Shown in pieces: positions 18,794 through 25,854 of a DNA stretch of 64,000 nucleotides. The DNA is from Pseudanabaena sp. lw0831. GTDB lineage: Bacteria > Cyanobacteriota > Cyanobacteriia > Pseudanabaenales > Pseudanabaenaceae. The notes under the pieces were generated by a model. That model was given only the letters and a program-made list of their open reading frames with translations. It was not told where the DNA came from and did not search any database. Location of the stretch: positions 1 through 64,000 of the forward strand of contig NZ_BBJB01000105.1 in the NCBI RefSeq assembly GCF_016584665.1. The letters run 5' to 3'. The position numbers and the translations under genes are program-made. Position 1 is the first letter of the stretch; each line of letters starts with the position of its first letter.

Positions 18794-19083
18794 GATTGAT
18801 TCTCCTCTCTACTTATCATTTCACAGACCATAGCTGCTGATTCATTAATAGTGAGTGGACGCTTGCCATCTTTTGAGAGAAAAATATTGCTACAGTTCGG
18901 GATAGTGACCCCAATCGTAGATGACAACATACTAATAGCGGCGGGCCAGAGCATACTATCAAATCCCTCAAGATCATTTAGAGGACATGTATTACCTTGA
19001 ATTTGGCTTATGTCATATCCACTATCACTCTGAATACTTTGAAGAACATTTATGAGGTTCATTTGCACATCTTGTTCATTCAT
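18790..19083 (-). CDS. Acyl-carrier-protein-like small protein
   Basis: About 97 residues from the ATG at 19083, or 102 from an upstream ATG at 19098. I prefer 19083 because the predicted transcript starts near 19110, leaving a leader with an AAAAAG site. GFDSML carries the serine expected for phosphopantetheine (Ser43 from this start). The next 20 residues align without gaps to ACP helix II and the following IP turn (DSMLWPAAISMLSSTIGVTIP against DSLDTVELVM...IP), and LTINESAAMVCEMI fits helix IV. It would carry an acyl or aminoacyl group as a thioester. It is the first gene of the operon, and an AcpS gene lies convergently at 14280. Confidence 0.65.
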   Translation of the reverse strand: MNEQDVQMNLINVLQSIQSDSGYDISQIQGNTCPLNDLEGFDSMLWPAAISMLSSTIGVTIPNCSNIFLSKDGKRPLTINESAAMVCEMISREENQS

Positions 19084-19098
19084 AGCGCTTTTTAACAT

Positions 19099-19123
19099 CT
19101 TACGGTATGTAAGAAAATCTTAC
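19099..19123. promoter_or_regulatory. Operator: three CTTAC/GTAAG half-sites at 10-base spacing
   Basis: CTTAC at 19099, GTAAG at 19109 and CTTAC at 19119 form two overlapping dyads (CTTAC-N5-GTAAG and GTAAGA-AAA-TCTTAC). They cover the -10 box and the likely start of transcription of the operon. One helical turn between half-sites suits cooperative binding of the XRE repressor encoded in the operon. Confidence 0.7.
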
Positions 19124-19145
19124 CAAAGCGTCAAGGATATGTCAA
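19117..19145 (-). promoter_or_regulatory. Sigma70-type promoter of the ACP/XRE/ImmA operon
   Basis: On the minus strand, TTGACA (19145-19140), a 17-base spacer and TAAGAT (19122-19117) make a near-consensus housekeeping promoter. The predicted start is around 19110. Confidence 0.75.
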
Positions 19146-19459
19146 GTTGTTTTTTATATCGTTAATCACATTCCCTTCGAGTGAGAATTACTGAGTAAAT
19201 TACTATAACTACTCCTCAGGCAGACAATCCTCATCTAAAGTTTGCTCAGGAGTGAAGAGAGAATCAATTGAAAAAGTGGCGATGCTTTAATTGCAATTTC
19301 TGGCGTATGGCTTCAAAACTAGAACAGCAATCGGCGATCGCGCTACATCCTCGACCTCATTAAGTGCGATCGTGCGAGTAAGTGTCGAATCGGTTAAAAT
19401 TGTGAATAGCCTGCCACCATTGAATGAGAGATAGACATAAAAAACACAGGAGCTAAATT
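19146..19459. other. Intergenic stretch with a decayed coding remnant
   Basis: On the minus strand, about 19205-19290 reads as a short open stretch ending SLFTPEQTLDEDCLPEE-stop, with a stop just upstream. It looks like the tail of a lost gene that I do not recognise. The rest holds the left direct repeat of the HNH module and HIP1 octamers. I see no other gene. Confidence 0.4.
19344..19395. repeat. Left 52-base direct repeat flanking an HNH module
   Basis: It matches 20380-20431 in the same orientation at 48 of 52 positions (eye count). Shared core: GACCTCATTAA, then TGCGATCGTGCGAGTAAGTG. The two copies bracket the HNH two-gene module. Confidence 0.8.
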
Positions 19460-19807
19460 ATGCCTGAAACATTACAGTACATAACTAACGAACAAGGCGA
19501 TCGCATCGGCGTTGTATTAGATTTAGATACCTATTCTCGGCTCACCCCTGCTTTAGATCCTGAATATCTCATCGGCTTAACCGCAGAAGAACTAAAAGCC
19601 CTCGCTACTTGTAAATTAGCCATAACCGATCAAAATCACCTAGATCAATTAATCGATAGAAACACCGAAAATTCACTCTCCGAAGGTGAACTTGATGATT
19701 TAGATGATCTTCTAGAAAAAGTTGATCACCTCACTATCCTAAAAACTCGCGCTAGATATACTCTAAGGCTCTTACAAACAAGATCAGAGCAAAGGATAGT
19801 TGCATGA
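19460..19807 (+). CDS. Small partner protein of an HNH nuclease (possible antitoxin)
   Basis: A 115-residue acidic protein. Its N-terminus (TLQYITNEQGDRIGVVLDLDTYSRL) resembles the start of Phd-type antitoxin-like proteins. Its C-terminus (LSEGELDDLDDLLEKVDHLTILKTRARYTL) is similar to that of the 86-residue protein at 42430-42690, which also precedes an HNH gene. It overlaps the downstream HNH gene by four bases (ATGA). The conserved coupling of small protein and nuclease at two loci suggests a toxin-antitoxin-like or regulator-nuclease pair. Function unknown. Confidence 0.75.
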   Translation: MPETLQYITNEQGDRIGVVLDLDTYSRLTPALDPEYLIGLTAEELKALATCKLAITDQNHLDQLIDRNTENSLSEGELDDLDDLLEKVDHLTILKTRARYTLRLLQTRSEQRIVA

Positions 19808-20316
19808 GCGCCTACATCGCTATCCATTTACAAAAACAAATTCGAGAGCATTTTTATGAATGCTGCGCCTACTGCAAAACAGCAGAATTTTTAACAGCCG
19901 TTACCTTTGAGTTTGAACATATTCAACCAATTTCGGCAGGAGGTGAAACTATATTTGCCAACCTAGCTTTATCTTGCCCCTCCTGCAATCGCCACAAAGG
20001 AAATCGTCAAATTGCGCCCGATCCTAGCAACAACGATCTAGTTCCGTTATTTCATCCACAACAACAAATTTGGCAAGAGCACTTTAGTTGGGATGAATCC
20101 AAAACAGAAATTATAGGCAAAACAGCGATCGGTCGAGCTACTATTACCGCCCTCAAAATGAATCGCTCATCTCTAGTTCGAGTTAGAGCCATGTGGATAA
20201 AATTAGGAGAACATCCACCTATATTTTCAAAAGTAGTTCAAGAAATTCGTTTAGAAGCACAACAAAAAGGGCTTACCCCCGAAATCTTAGAGGAAATCCT
20301 CAAGGATGAATTTTAG
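19804..20316 (+). CDS. HNH endonuclease family protein
   Basis: A 170-residue HNH nuclease. A first Cys pair (CCAYCKT) is followed by FEFEHIQPISAGG (catalytic His region), NLALSCPSCNRHKGN (Asn/His plus second Cys pair) and a C-terminal domain with PLFHPQQQIWQEHFSWD. That last region is shared in kind with the HNH protein at 41988 (RFFNPRRDLWREHF). These nucleases cut DNA or nick it at a metal-bound centre. Two direct repeats flank it and its partner, which suggests the pair moves as a unit. Confidence 0.85.
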   Translation: MSAYIAIHLQKQIREHFYECCAYCKTAEFLTAVTFEFEHIQPISAGGETIFANLALSCPSCNRHKGNRQIAPDPSNNDLVPLFHPQQQIWQEHFSWDESKTEIIGKTAIGRATITALKMNRSSLVRVRAMWIKLGEHPPIFSKVVQEIRLEAQQKGLTPEILEEILKDEF

Positions 20317-20379
20317 ATTTGCATCCCTTCCAAAATATTTCCATCATCAAAGCCGCTAATTTTTTAACAGCAGTTGCGA

Positions 20380-20431
20380 TACATCCTTGACCTCATTAAA
20401 TGCGATCGTGCGAGTAAGTGTCAAATCAGTT
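20380..20431. repeat. Right 52-base direct repeat flanking an HNH module
   Basis: Partner of 19344-19395, same orientation, four mismatches. It lies 63 bases after the HNH stop codon. Confidence 0.8.
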
Positions 20432-20551
20432 GCGATCGTCGTAGGGGAGAGCATTCCCATGAAAATCTACGCTTTTATAGATTGATTTAATTTGAGAATC
20501 CAATGACTTAAACACGCAAGATAGGGACAAGCGATCGCTAAAAAGAGAAGT

Positions 20552-21172
20552 CTAGAGGCTTTGCATCGCTTCGCTTAAGTTCATTAATAGCTTGTAATAG
20601 CGAATCACCCATATCAGAAAAAGAAGTAAAGTCAATAAAGCTATGAAGGGGAAAATCGTAGTTAATCCCATCGTTACAATCATTCCTATGCCAATGAGCA
20701 AAACCCCTTCTGCATCTTTTGCAAGGTTATTATTATTGATGAATTCTGCAACCTGTTTAAGAAATATTAAAAAAGAGACATAAGCGATCGCTGAAATAAT
20801 CGTTTGTAGCCCTGCACCATTTTGGGGAAATGCTCCGATGCGCTGGAAATAAGCAATAATTATTGAAATTAAATCAAACATGACAGATATATAAATAGTT
20901 GCTTTTCCCTCCATTCTCTCTGGTGCTGTTAAGCAAAGTAATTTGCCCACAATAGCCATAACCTGTGCGACCAAAAATGCAATTACAGTACCAATCACTC
21001 CTACCAAAAGAAACACTAGGCTTCCAGCAAAGCGCGTAATAATGAGCATAATTATGCTTAAAGTAGTAAGGGCAAGGCTGTAATAGAGCAATGAAATCCC
21101 TGTAGGTACTTTAGTTTGCTTAAGTTGCCTAGCAGAGTTTGTATTCTGTCTAGAATTATTTTGCTGTCTCAT
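20552..21172 (-). CDS. Multipass membrane protein of unknown function
   Basis: About 206 residues from the ATG at 21172. The frame stays open to 21256, but the extra N-terminal residues look non-native. A polar N-terminal tail rich in Q, N and K (RQQNNSRQNTNSARQLKQ) is followed by five or so hydrophobic segments (for example LALTTLSIIMLIITRFAGSL, VVGT-like, ISAIAYVSFLIFL, IGIGMIVTMGLTTIFPFIALL). No enzymatic motif is visible. I do not recognise the family. It lies alone between an accessory repeat and a pair of strong palindromes. Confidence 0.7.
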   Translation of the reverse strand: MRQQNNSRQNTNSARQLKQTKVPTGISLLYYSLALTTLSIIMLIITRFAGSLVFLLVGVIGTVIAFLVAQVMAIVGKLLCLTAPERMEGKATIYISVMFDLISIIIAYFQRIGAFPQNGAGLQTIISAIAYVSFLIFLKQVAEFINNNNLAKDAEGVLLIGIGMIVTMGLTTIFPFIALLTLLLFLIWVIRYYKLLMNLSEAMQSL

Positions 21173-21254
21173 AGGGCGCTGAAGTTCGACCCTTGCAGTA
21201 TATAGTTCCGAGAGCTTTATTGTATAGCAGGGCAAGAGATAGCTAGCACAAATC

Positions 21255-21309
21255 AAAACCCAAATAAATGAAGGCGGCGCTTCGCACCGCCTTCATTTAT
21301 TTGGGTTTT
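21255..21309. terminator. Long palindrome, 23-base perfect arms
   Basis: The arms AAAACCCAAATAAATGAAGGCGG and complement close on CGCTTCGCA, at the 5' side of the membrane-protein gene. It could terminate transcription coming from the NrtR-type gene. It belongs to the window-wide palindrome family. Confidence 0.8.
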
Positions 21310-21365
21310 ATGTCCTAAGCAAAACTTTCATTGCTACATATCAAGACAAGAGATGCTAGGACAGA

Positions 21366-21424
21366 ATAAACCCCAAAAGATAAGTTGCGGCGCTTCGCGC
21401 CGCAACTTATCTTTTGGGGTTTAT
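21366..21424. terminator. Long palindrome, 28-base perfect stem with TTC loop
   Basis: A stem from ATAAACCCC to GGGGTTTAT closes on GC-TTC-GC, 15 bases beyond the stop of the NrtR-type gene. It is likely that gene's terminator, although it is far longer than a normal one. Confidence 0.85.
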
Positions 21425-21439
21425 CATGGCATTAGTTCA

Positions 21440-22171
21440 TTAAATAAACACCATCGGTTTATTCTTAAATGGAGCGAAAGCTTCCGCATCGAAGCGGTAG
21501 AGACTCGCGGGACGACCTGCTCCCCGTGAAGTTTTGATACCAGTATCACTTAAAAAGCCTAACTTTAATAATCGAGTACGGAAATTGGAATAGTCAGAGA
21601 AATTCTCACCGAGAACAGTTGTGTAAAGTTGATAGAGATCGCTGAGAGTGAAAGCTTCTGGCAGAACATCAAAGGCAACTGGGCTATATTCGAGTTTGTT
21701 GCGGAGGCGGCGATGACCATATTCGAGAATGCGATTGTGATCGAAGGCGAGTTGTGGAACTTGCTTAACGGGATACCATGCGATGCCGCTGACTCCATCG
21801 GCGATGAGTTCGGCTTGAGAGAAGGGAACTAGAGCAAAATAACTGACAGATAGATAGCGCACAGCAAAACTGTCGGGAGCCTCGCGAGGATCGCGTCCGA
21901 TATCGCCGAAGGTGAAGAGTTGTTCGAGATAGAGATTTTTGGCGCGGATTTTTTCCGAGAGGATGCGATAGGCAGATTCTTCGAGGGATTCACCTTGACG
22001 CACGAGAGTTCCTGGCAAACACCAGCGATCGCGATATGGCTCATGTTGGCGCATCACAAGTAGTACCAATAGACGATTTTGCTCGGTATCTACGGAAAAA
22101 ATCACGTTATCGACACCGACCTTAAAGTCTGCTAGGGGTTTTGGGGCTATTGTGCGGGACTTGTCTGCCAT
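21440..22171 (-). CDS. NrtR-type Nudix-related regulator of NAD metabolism
   Basis: A 243-residue protein with an N-terminal Nudix fold and a C-terminal winged-helix-like domain (FTLSDLYQLYTTVLGENFSDYSNFRTRLLKLGFL). The Nudix box GTLVRQGESLEESAYRILSEK has lost the REUxEE core, as is usual in NrtR regulators that sense ADP-ribose without hydrolysing it. It overlaps nadD by 25 bases, so the two are coupled, and pncB is nearby. It probably adjusts NAD synthesis genes. A residual pyrophosphatase role is less likely. Confidence 0.8.
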   Translation of the reverse strand: MADKSRTIAPKPLADFKVGVDNVIFSVDTEQNRLLVLLVMRQHEPYRDRWCLPGTLVRQGESLEESAYRILSEKIRAKNLYLEQLFTFGDIGRDPREAPDSFAVRYLSVSYFALVPFSQAELIADGVSGIAWYPVKQVPQLAFDHNRILEYGHRRLRNKLEYSPVAFDVLPEAFTLSDLYQLYTTVLGENFSDYSNFRTRLLKLGFLSDTGIKTSRGAGRPASLYRFDAEAFAPFKNKPMVFI

Positions 22172-22734
22172 GCGTAAAGCGACTCTCGTTGGATATATGC
22201 TGCGACTGTGGGTATTATGACTGAACTGTTGCCATTGTTGCGATAGTCTGACGAAGAAACGTTGGGTATCGAGGTGGAGTCAGGCGCGATCGCAACTTCA
22301 GTACCCATATTTATAAGGCGATCGATATCGTCTCCTAAAATGGTCACGCCTTGACGAGGGACAACTAGTAAATTTACTTGATTGAGTAGATCTTGAGCGC
22401 GATACCAAGTTGGTAACTGCGGCACAAGGTCACCACCGATAACGAGGGTGAAGTTTGTATCTTGCCAGATTTGTTTGGCTTGCTCGACAGTGTTAATCGT
22501 GCGTGGATTGCTGATTTCAGGATGCAAGCCAATCGTTTGGGCTGGTGGTTGGATCGCGGCGATGGTTAGCTCCATCATGGCGATGCGATCGCGTAGGCTT
22601 GCTTGATGAGTTTTGAATGGGTTATCTGACACCCAAACAACTGTGCGATCGTAATGATTATCAAGCCACTGCAAGATCTGTTGATGTCCAATACTAGGCG
22701 GATCGGCGCTAGTTCCAAAGAGAGCAATGTTCAT
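22147..22734 (-). CDS. nadD: Nicotinate-nucleotide adenylyltransferase
   Basis: A 195-residue nucleotidyltransferase of the NadD/NMNAT class. GTSADPPSIGHQQIL at the N-terminus is the adenylyl-binding (T/H)xGH-type motif, VIGGDLV follows mid-protein, and the C-terminal VSSSDYR replaces the usual ISSTxIR. It makes deamido-NAD from nicotinate mononucleotide and ATP. It is cotranscribed with the NrtR-type regulator and divergent from mazE across a 107-base gap that contains a dyad. Confidence 0.88.
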   Translation of the reverse strand: MNIALFGTSADPPSIGHQQILQWLDNHYDRTVVWVSDNPFKTHQASLRDRIAMMELTIAAIQPPAQTIGLHPEISNPRTINTVEQAKQIWQDTNFTLVIGGDLVPQLPTWYRAQDLLNQVNLLVVPRQGVTILGDDIDRLINMGTEVAIAPDSTSIPNVSSSDYRNNGNSSVIIPTVAAYIQRESLYAWQTSPAQ

Positions 22735-22797
22735 TGATTTAGTCTTTAGTTTTAAGAGATGGGCGACTATTGTGCTTGATTGACGGTTTACGTTATT

Positions 22798-22816
22798 GTA
22801 ATTATAATGTAATTAC
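22798..22816. promoter_or_regulatory. Dyad GTAATTA-N5-TAATTAC between nadD and mazE
   Basis: A perfect 7-5-7 inverted repeat in the divergent promoter region. It could be the MazE/MazEF operator, or a site for the NrtR-type regulator on nadD. The sequence does not decide between them. Confidence 0.45.
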
Positions 22817-22841
22817 TTTTGGTTTAATATCGATCAAAAAT

Positions 22842-23102
22842 ATGAGTACAGCTATTAGAACTCGCATTATTAAAATTGGGAACTCTCAGGGCATCCGTAT
22901 TCCCAAAACCTTGTTAGAACAGAGTGGCATTCAAACAGAAGTTGAGATAGGAATTGAGGGAAATCGTCTAACTATTCGACCTCTACTACAATTGCGGACT
23001 GGTTGGGAACAGGCTTTTGCAGCGATGGCAGCACAACAAGATGATGTACTTTTAGATGAAGTTAATCCGACGGATTGGGATCAGACTGAATGGGAGTGGT
23101 AG
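22842..23102 (+). CDS. mazE: MazE-type antitoxin
   Basis: An 86-residue AbrB/SpoVT-type antitoxin starting MSTAIRTRIIKIGNSQGIRIPK, the classic MazE N-terminus. I chose this ATG rather than the longer open frame from 22770, because the AbrB fold begins here. The acidic Trp-rich tail (DEVNPTDWDQTEWEW) is the toxin-wrapping segment. It overlaps mazF by 13 bases. Confidence 0.9.
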   Translation: MSTAIRTRIIKIGNSQGIRIPKTLLEQSGIQTEVEIGIEGNRLTIRPLLQLRTGWEQAFAAMAAQQDDVLLDEVNPTDWDQTEWEW

Positions 23103-23419
23103 CTAAGCGATTTGATGTTTTTCTTGTTAATCTCGATCCCACAATTGGTAGCGAAATCCAAAAGACGAGACCCTGTGTAATTGTTTCACCAGACGAGATG
23201 AATCGCCATATTTCTACAGTAATTATTGCGCCGATGACAACCAAGGGAAGAGAATATCCCACTCGTGTTATTTGCCAATTTCAGAATAAAGATGGTCAAA
23301 TAGTTCTCGATCAAATTCGTACTGTGGATAAATCTCGATTAGTTAAAAAGATTGGTCAAATTCGCCAAGATGACCAAAGAGAAGTTCTTAATATTTTAGC
23401 TGAGATGTTTGCTGAGTAA
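23090..23419 (+). CDS. mazF: MazF-type mRNA interferase toxin
   Basis: A 109-residue PemK/MazF protein: FDVFLVNLDPTIGSEIQKTR with the conserved PTxGSEI-K/R loop, RPCVIVSP, and VIIAPMTTKG. It cleaves mRNA at short sequences when MazE is lost. The pair sits between nadD and pncB, convergent with pncB, and so interrupts an NAD gene neighbourhood. Confidence 0.92.
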   Translation: MGVVAKRFDVFLVNLDPTIGSEIQKTRPCVIVSPDEMNRHISTVIIAPMTTKGREYPTRVICQFQNKDGQIVLDQIRTVDKSRLVKKIGQIRQDDQREVLNILAEMFAE

Positions 23420-23426
23420 TTCGTCT

Positions 23427-24773
23427 CTATGCCATATCAACTAACACAGCAATCGTCTCTGGTTCAGCAATATTACGAACTGCTTGAGGCAAAAACTGTA
23501 CAGAATTACGAGTGCGTTTTGCGATCGCATCCAAATCATCCAATGATTTCAATAGTTCTCCATCATGCATGATTAGTTCTAGTAAAGGTTGCTCATTGGA
23601 TTGAGGAATATCGGAAATATGAGTCAGGCGATCGCTTGTTATCACACCATTCTCGAAACTGCGCCAGATTTGTTTGCGACCTGCGATCGATTGCTTGCCA
23701 CTTGATTTTTTGGAGACAGGAATATTATCAATTTCGACTAACTTATAAACTCCATTTACGGGCGCACCTGTCACCAATTTTGTGCCAATGCCATAGCCAT
23801 CGATGGGTGCTCCTAACGCTTTGAGACGGAGAATCTCGGCTTCGTCAATATCACCACTGGCGAATATAGCGGCATCTGGAAGTAGCGATCGCACTTCTTT
23901 AGAAACTGCGGCAATATCGCCTGAATCAATGCGAACTCCTTTCACTTGCATTTCGCCAGACTTGACTTTTTCAGCCAGATTTCGGGCGGCAGCAATCGTA
24001 TCGAAGGTATCGATTAATAGCGGACTATTCGGGAAAACTTGATGGAAAGCACTAAAGGCTTGAGCTTCGCTTCCTTCGGTTGCATTCATTGCCATCACCA
24101 AAGCATGAGCCATCGTACCGCTTGGCTTTCTGTCAAGCTTCAGCGCAGCTAATACATTGGACGTAGCATTCATTCCTGCGGCGAGAGCTGCTCTCGCGGC
24201 CCAGAGTGAAGCTTGAGGACTGAAGGCTCGTCTTGTGCCAAATTCTAATAGGGTAATGCGATCGCCTGCGGCATCACGCATTCTTGCGGCTTTGGTGGCT
24301 ATCAGGGTTTGATAGTTAATTGTATTTAGCAAATAGGTTTCCACTAATTGCGCTTGCCAGAGTGGTGCTTCGATCCTCAAAAAAGGCTCATTAGCGAACA
24401 TGGCTGTTCCTTCTTGCACTGCCCAGAGATCGCCTTCAAAGCGAAAATTTCTTAACAATTCCCAAAAACGGCGATCGGCGTTGGCAAAGATACCTGTTGC
24501 TTGTAGAGCTTCGATTTGCTCTGAGGTGAAATGCAGATTTTGCAAATATTCTACGGCTTGCGTGAGTCCCATCGCGATCAGATAGCCAAATCCATCAGGC
24601 AATCGGCGCACAAATAGCTCAAAACTGGCTCGTTTGCGATCGCATCCTTCGCGGACATAGCAAGCGCCCATCGTCAGTTGATAAAGGTCGGTGAGCAATC
24701 CATATTCATCGGTGGCGATATTCAGCGTATCGGACTTCATGCTTACGGCAGGATTAACGGTTATAGCGCTCAT
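23427..24773 (-). CDS. pncB: Nicotinate phosphoribosyltransferase
   Basis: 448 residues from the ATG at 24773 (the frame runs on to 24854, but the extra part is not conserved-looking). Typical blocks: LLTDLYQLTMGACY, EGTAMFANEPFLRIEAP, LLEFGTRRAFSPQASL, VRIDSGDIA and YGIGTKLVTG. It converts nicotinate and PRPP to nicotinate mononucleotide, the substrate of nadD just upstream. The gene ends only eight bases from the mazF stop. Confidence 0.9.
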   Translation of the reverse strand: MSAITVNPAVSMKSDTLNIATDEYGLLTDLYQLTMGACYVREGCDRKRASFELFVRRLPDGFGYLIAMGLTQAVEYLQNLHFTSEQIEALQATGIFANADRRFWELLRNFRFEGDLWAVQEGTAMFANEPFLRIEAPLWQAQLVETYLLNTINYQTLIATKAARMRDAAGDRITLLEFGTRRAFSPQASLWAARAALAAGMNATSNVLAALKLDRKPSGTMAHALVMAMNATEGSEAQAFSAFHQVFPNSPLLIDTFDTIAAARNLAEKVKSGEMQVKGVRIDSGDIAAVSKEVRSLLPDAAIFASGDIDEAEILRLKALGAPIDGYGIGTKLVTGAPVNGVYKLVEIDNIPVSKKSSGKQSIAGRKQIWRSFENGVITSDRLTHISDIPQSNEQPLLELIMHDGELLKSLDDLDAIAKRTRNSVQFLPQAVRNIAEPETIAVLVDMA

Positions 24774-25049
24774 GACTTTGGTGGGGTAGAGGCTGGTATA
24801 TTTTTTATTATAGTGCTTTTCACCAAAATTGCAAGCATATTTTTTATTTGGCAATATTTAAAGCGTTTATAACCAAGCCATGAATTTTCAATAGGCTAAG
24901 GCTATTTCCTGTAGATAAAAGATATTAGCTATTAAAGCTATATGCTTGAAATTCGCAATAGTTATAGTAAATACAACTTTAAATATTAATTGCTGTAGCA
25001 GAAAGAATATTGCGTAACCAGTTGTGGGGCGTATGATTGAGGTTGCTTT
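24774..25049. other. Gap upstream of pncB, AT-rich
   Basis: An AT-rich divergent region upstream of pncB. It probably holds the pncB promoter. I see no convincing gene, RNA or repeat before the DJ-1 remnant. Confidence 0.5.
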
Positions 25050-25217
25050 GATGCCAGCATATGAATTAGAAATCCCCATTGGATTTTGGGCTGCGGAACT
25101 GAAGCGCCGTTTTCATCCCATGCGCTCCGTGATGGTAATTTAATTACAGGTCAGCAGCAAAACTCTGGTCTAGAGACTGCAAAATTAGTGTTAGAAGCAT
25201 TAGGAATCACCCTATGA
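25050..25217 (+). pseudogene. DJ-1/PfpI family remnant
   Basis: The last ~35 codons read HALRDGNLITGQQQNSGLETAKLVLEALG then stop. This is the typical end of DJ-1/PfpI (type 1 glutamine amidotransferase-like) proteins. Just upstream, in another frame, PIGFWAAEL resembles the family's N-terminal block. So most of the gene is deleted and the frame is broken. Its stop overlaps the start of the next gene. Confidence 0.65.
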
Positions 25218-25852
25218 AGATTGCATTCATTGGTACTGGTAATGTCGGCGCACCTCTAGCCGATCGCCTCCAAAAACTCGGACATCAAGTATTCATCGCC
25301 GCCCGCGATCCCCAATCTAAGTCGGTGCAAGAAGCCACCAATCGCAATTCAGAACTAATTGTCAAGTCCTCAATAGAAGCTGTCCAAGAAGCGGAAGTTG
25401 TTTTTCTGGCGACTCCTTTTGGTGCGATCGAGACTGCGCTTGCTCCTGTGAAAGCGTTACTGGACGGCAAAATTTTAGTGGACTGCACTAATCCTGTAGG
25501 CGCAAATTTGTCGCATGGTTTGCAAAGTCAAATTTCTGGCAGTGAAACCGTGCAGGAATTTATTCCTAATGCTCATGTGGTCAAAGCTTTTACTATTTAT
25601 GGTTTTGAGAACTTTGAAGATAGTACCTATGCTGGTTATGGCGATCTCAAACCTGCGATGTTGATTGCTGGCAATGACCAAGTTGCTAAAGACAAAGTAA
25701 GTTCACTATGCAATGAATTAGGTTGGGAACCAGTGGATACAGGCAATTTGGCTATGAGCTTGCATTTGGAACATATGACTTTACTATGGATTAAAATGGC
25801 GAGAGTTCAGGGCAAAGGCTCAGGATTTGTCTGGGCAATGTTACAGAGATAA
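25214..25852 (+). CDS. NADPH-dependent F420-reductase-like oxidoreductase
   Basis: A 212-residue Rossmann protein with the N-terminal dinucleotide motif IAFIGTGNVGAPLA, the FIAARDPQS basic patch for NADP, and the VVFLATPFGA and VDCTNPVG blocks of the NADP/F420 oxidoreductase family. Cyanobacteria are not expected to use F420 widely, so the hydride acceptor may be a flavin or another compound. It starts within the stop of a decayed DJ-1 gene and is followed after two bases by the next gene. Confidence 0.82.
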   Translation: MKIAFIGTGNVGAPLADRLQKLGHQVFIAARDPQSKSVQEATNRNSELIVKSSIEAVQEAEVVFLATPFGAIETALAPVKALLDGKILVDCTNPVGANLSHGLQSQISGSETVQEFIPNAHVVKAFTIYGFENFEDSTYAGYGDLKPAMLIAGNDQVAKDKVSSLCNELGWEPVDTGNLAMSLHLEHMTLLWIKMARVQGKGSGFVWAMLQR

Positions 25853-25854
25853 TC

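Noticed and set aside
20317-20551. Possible small RNA or gene between HNH and the membrane-protein gene
   Set aside because: Only the right direct repeat and HIP1 sites are visible; no promoter-terminator pair.
24888-25079. 63-residue hydrophobic minus-strand frame
   Set aside because: AT-rich gap sequence without a ribosome site or homology; no sign of coding.
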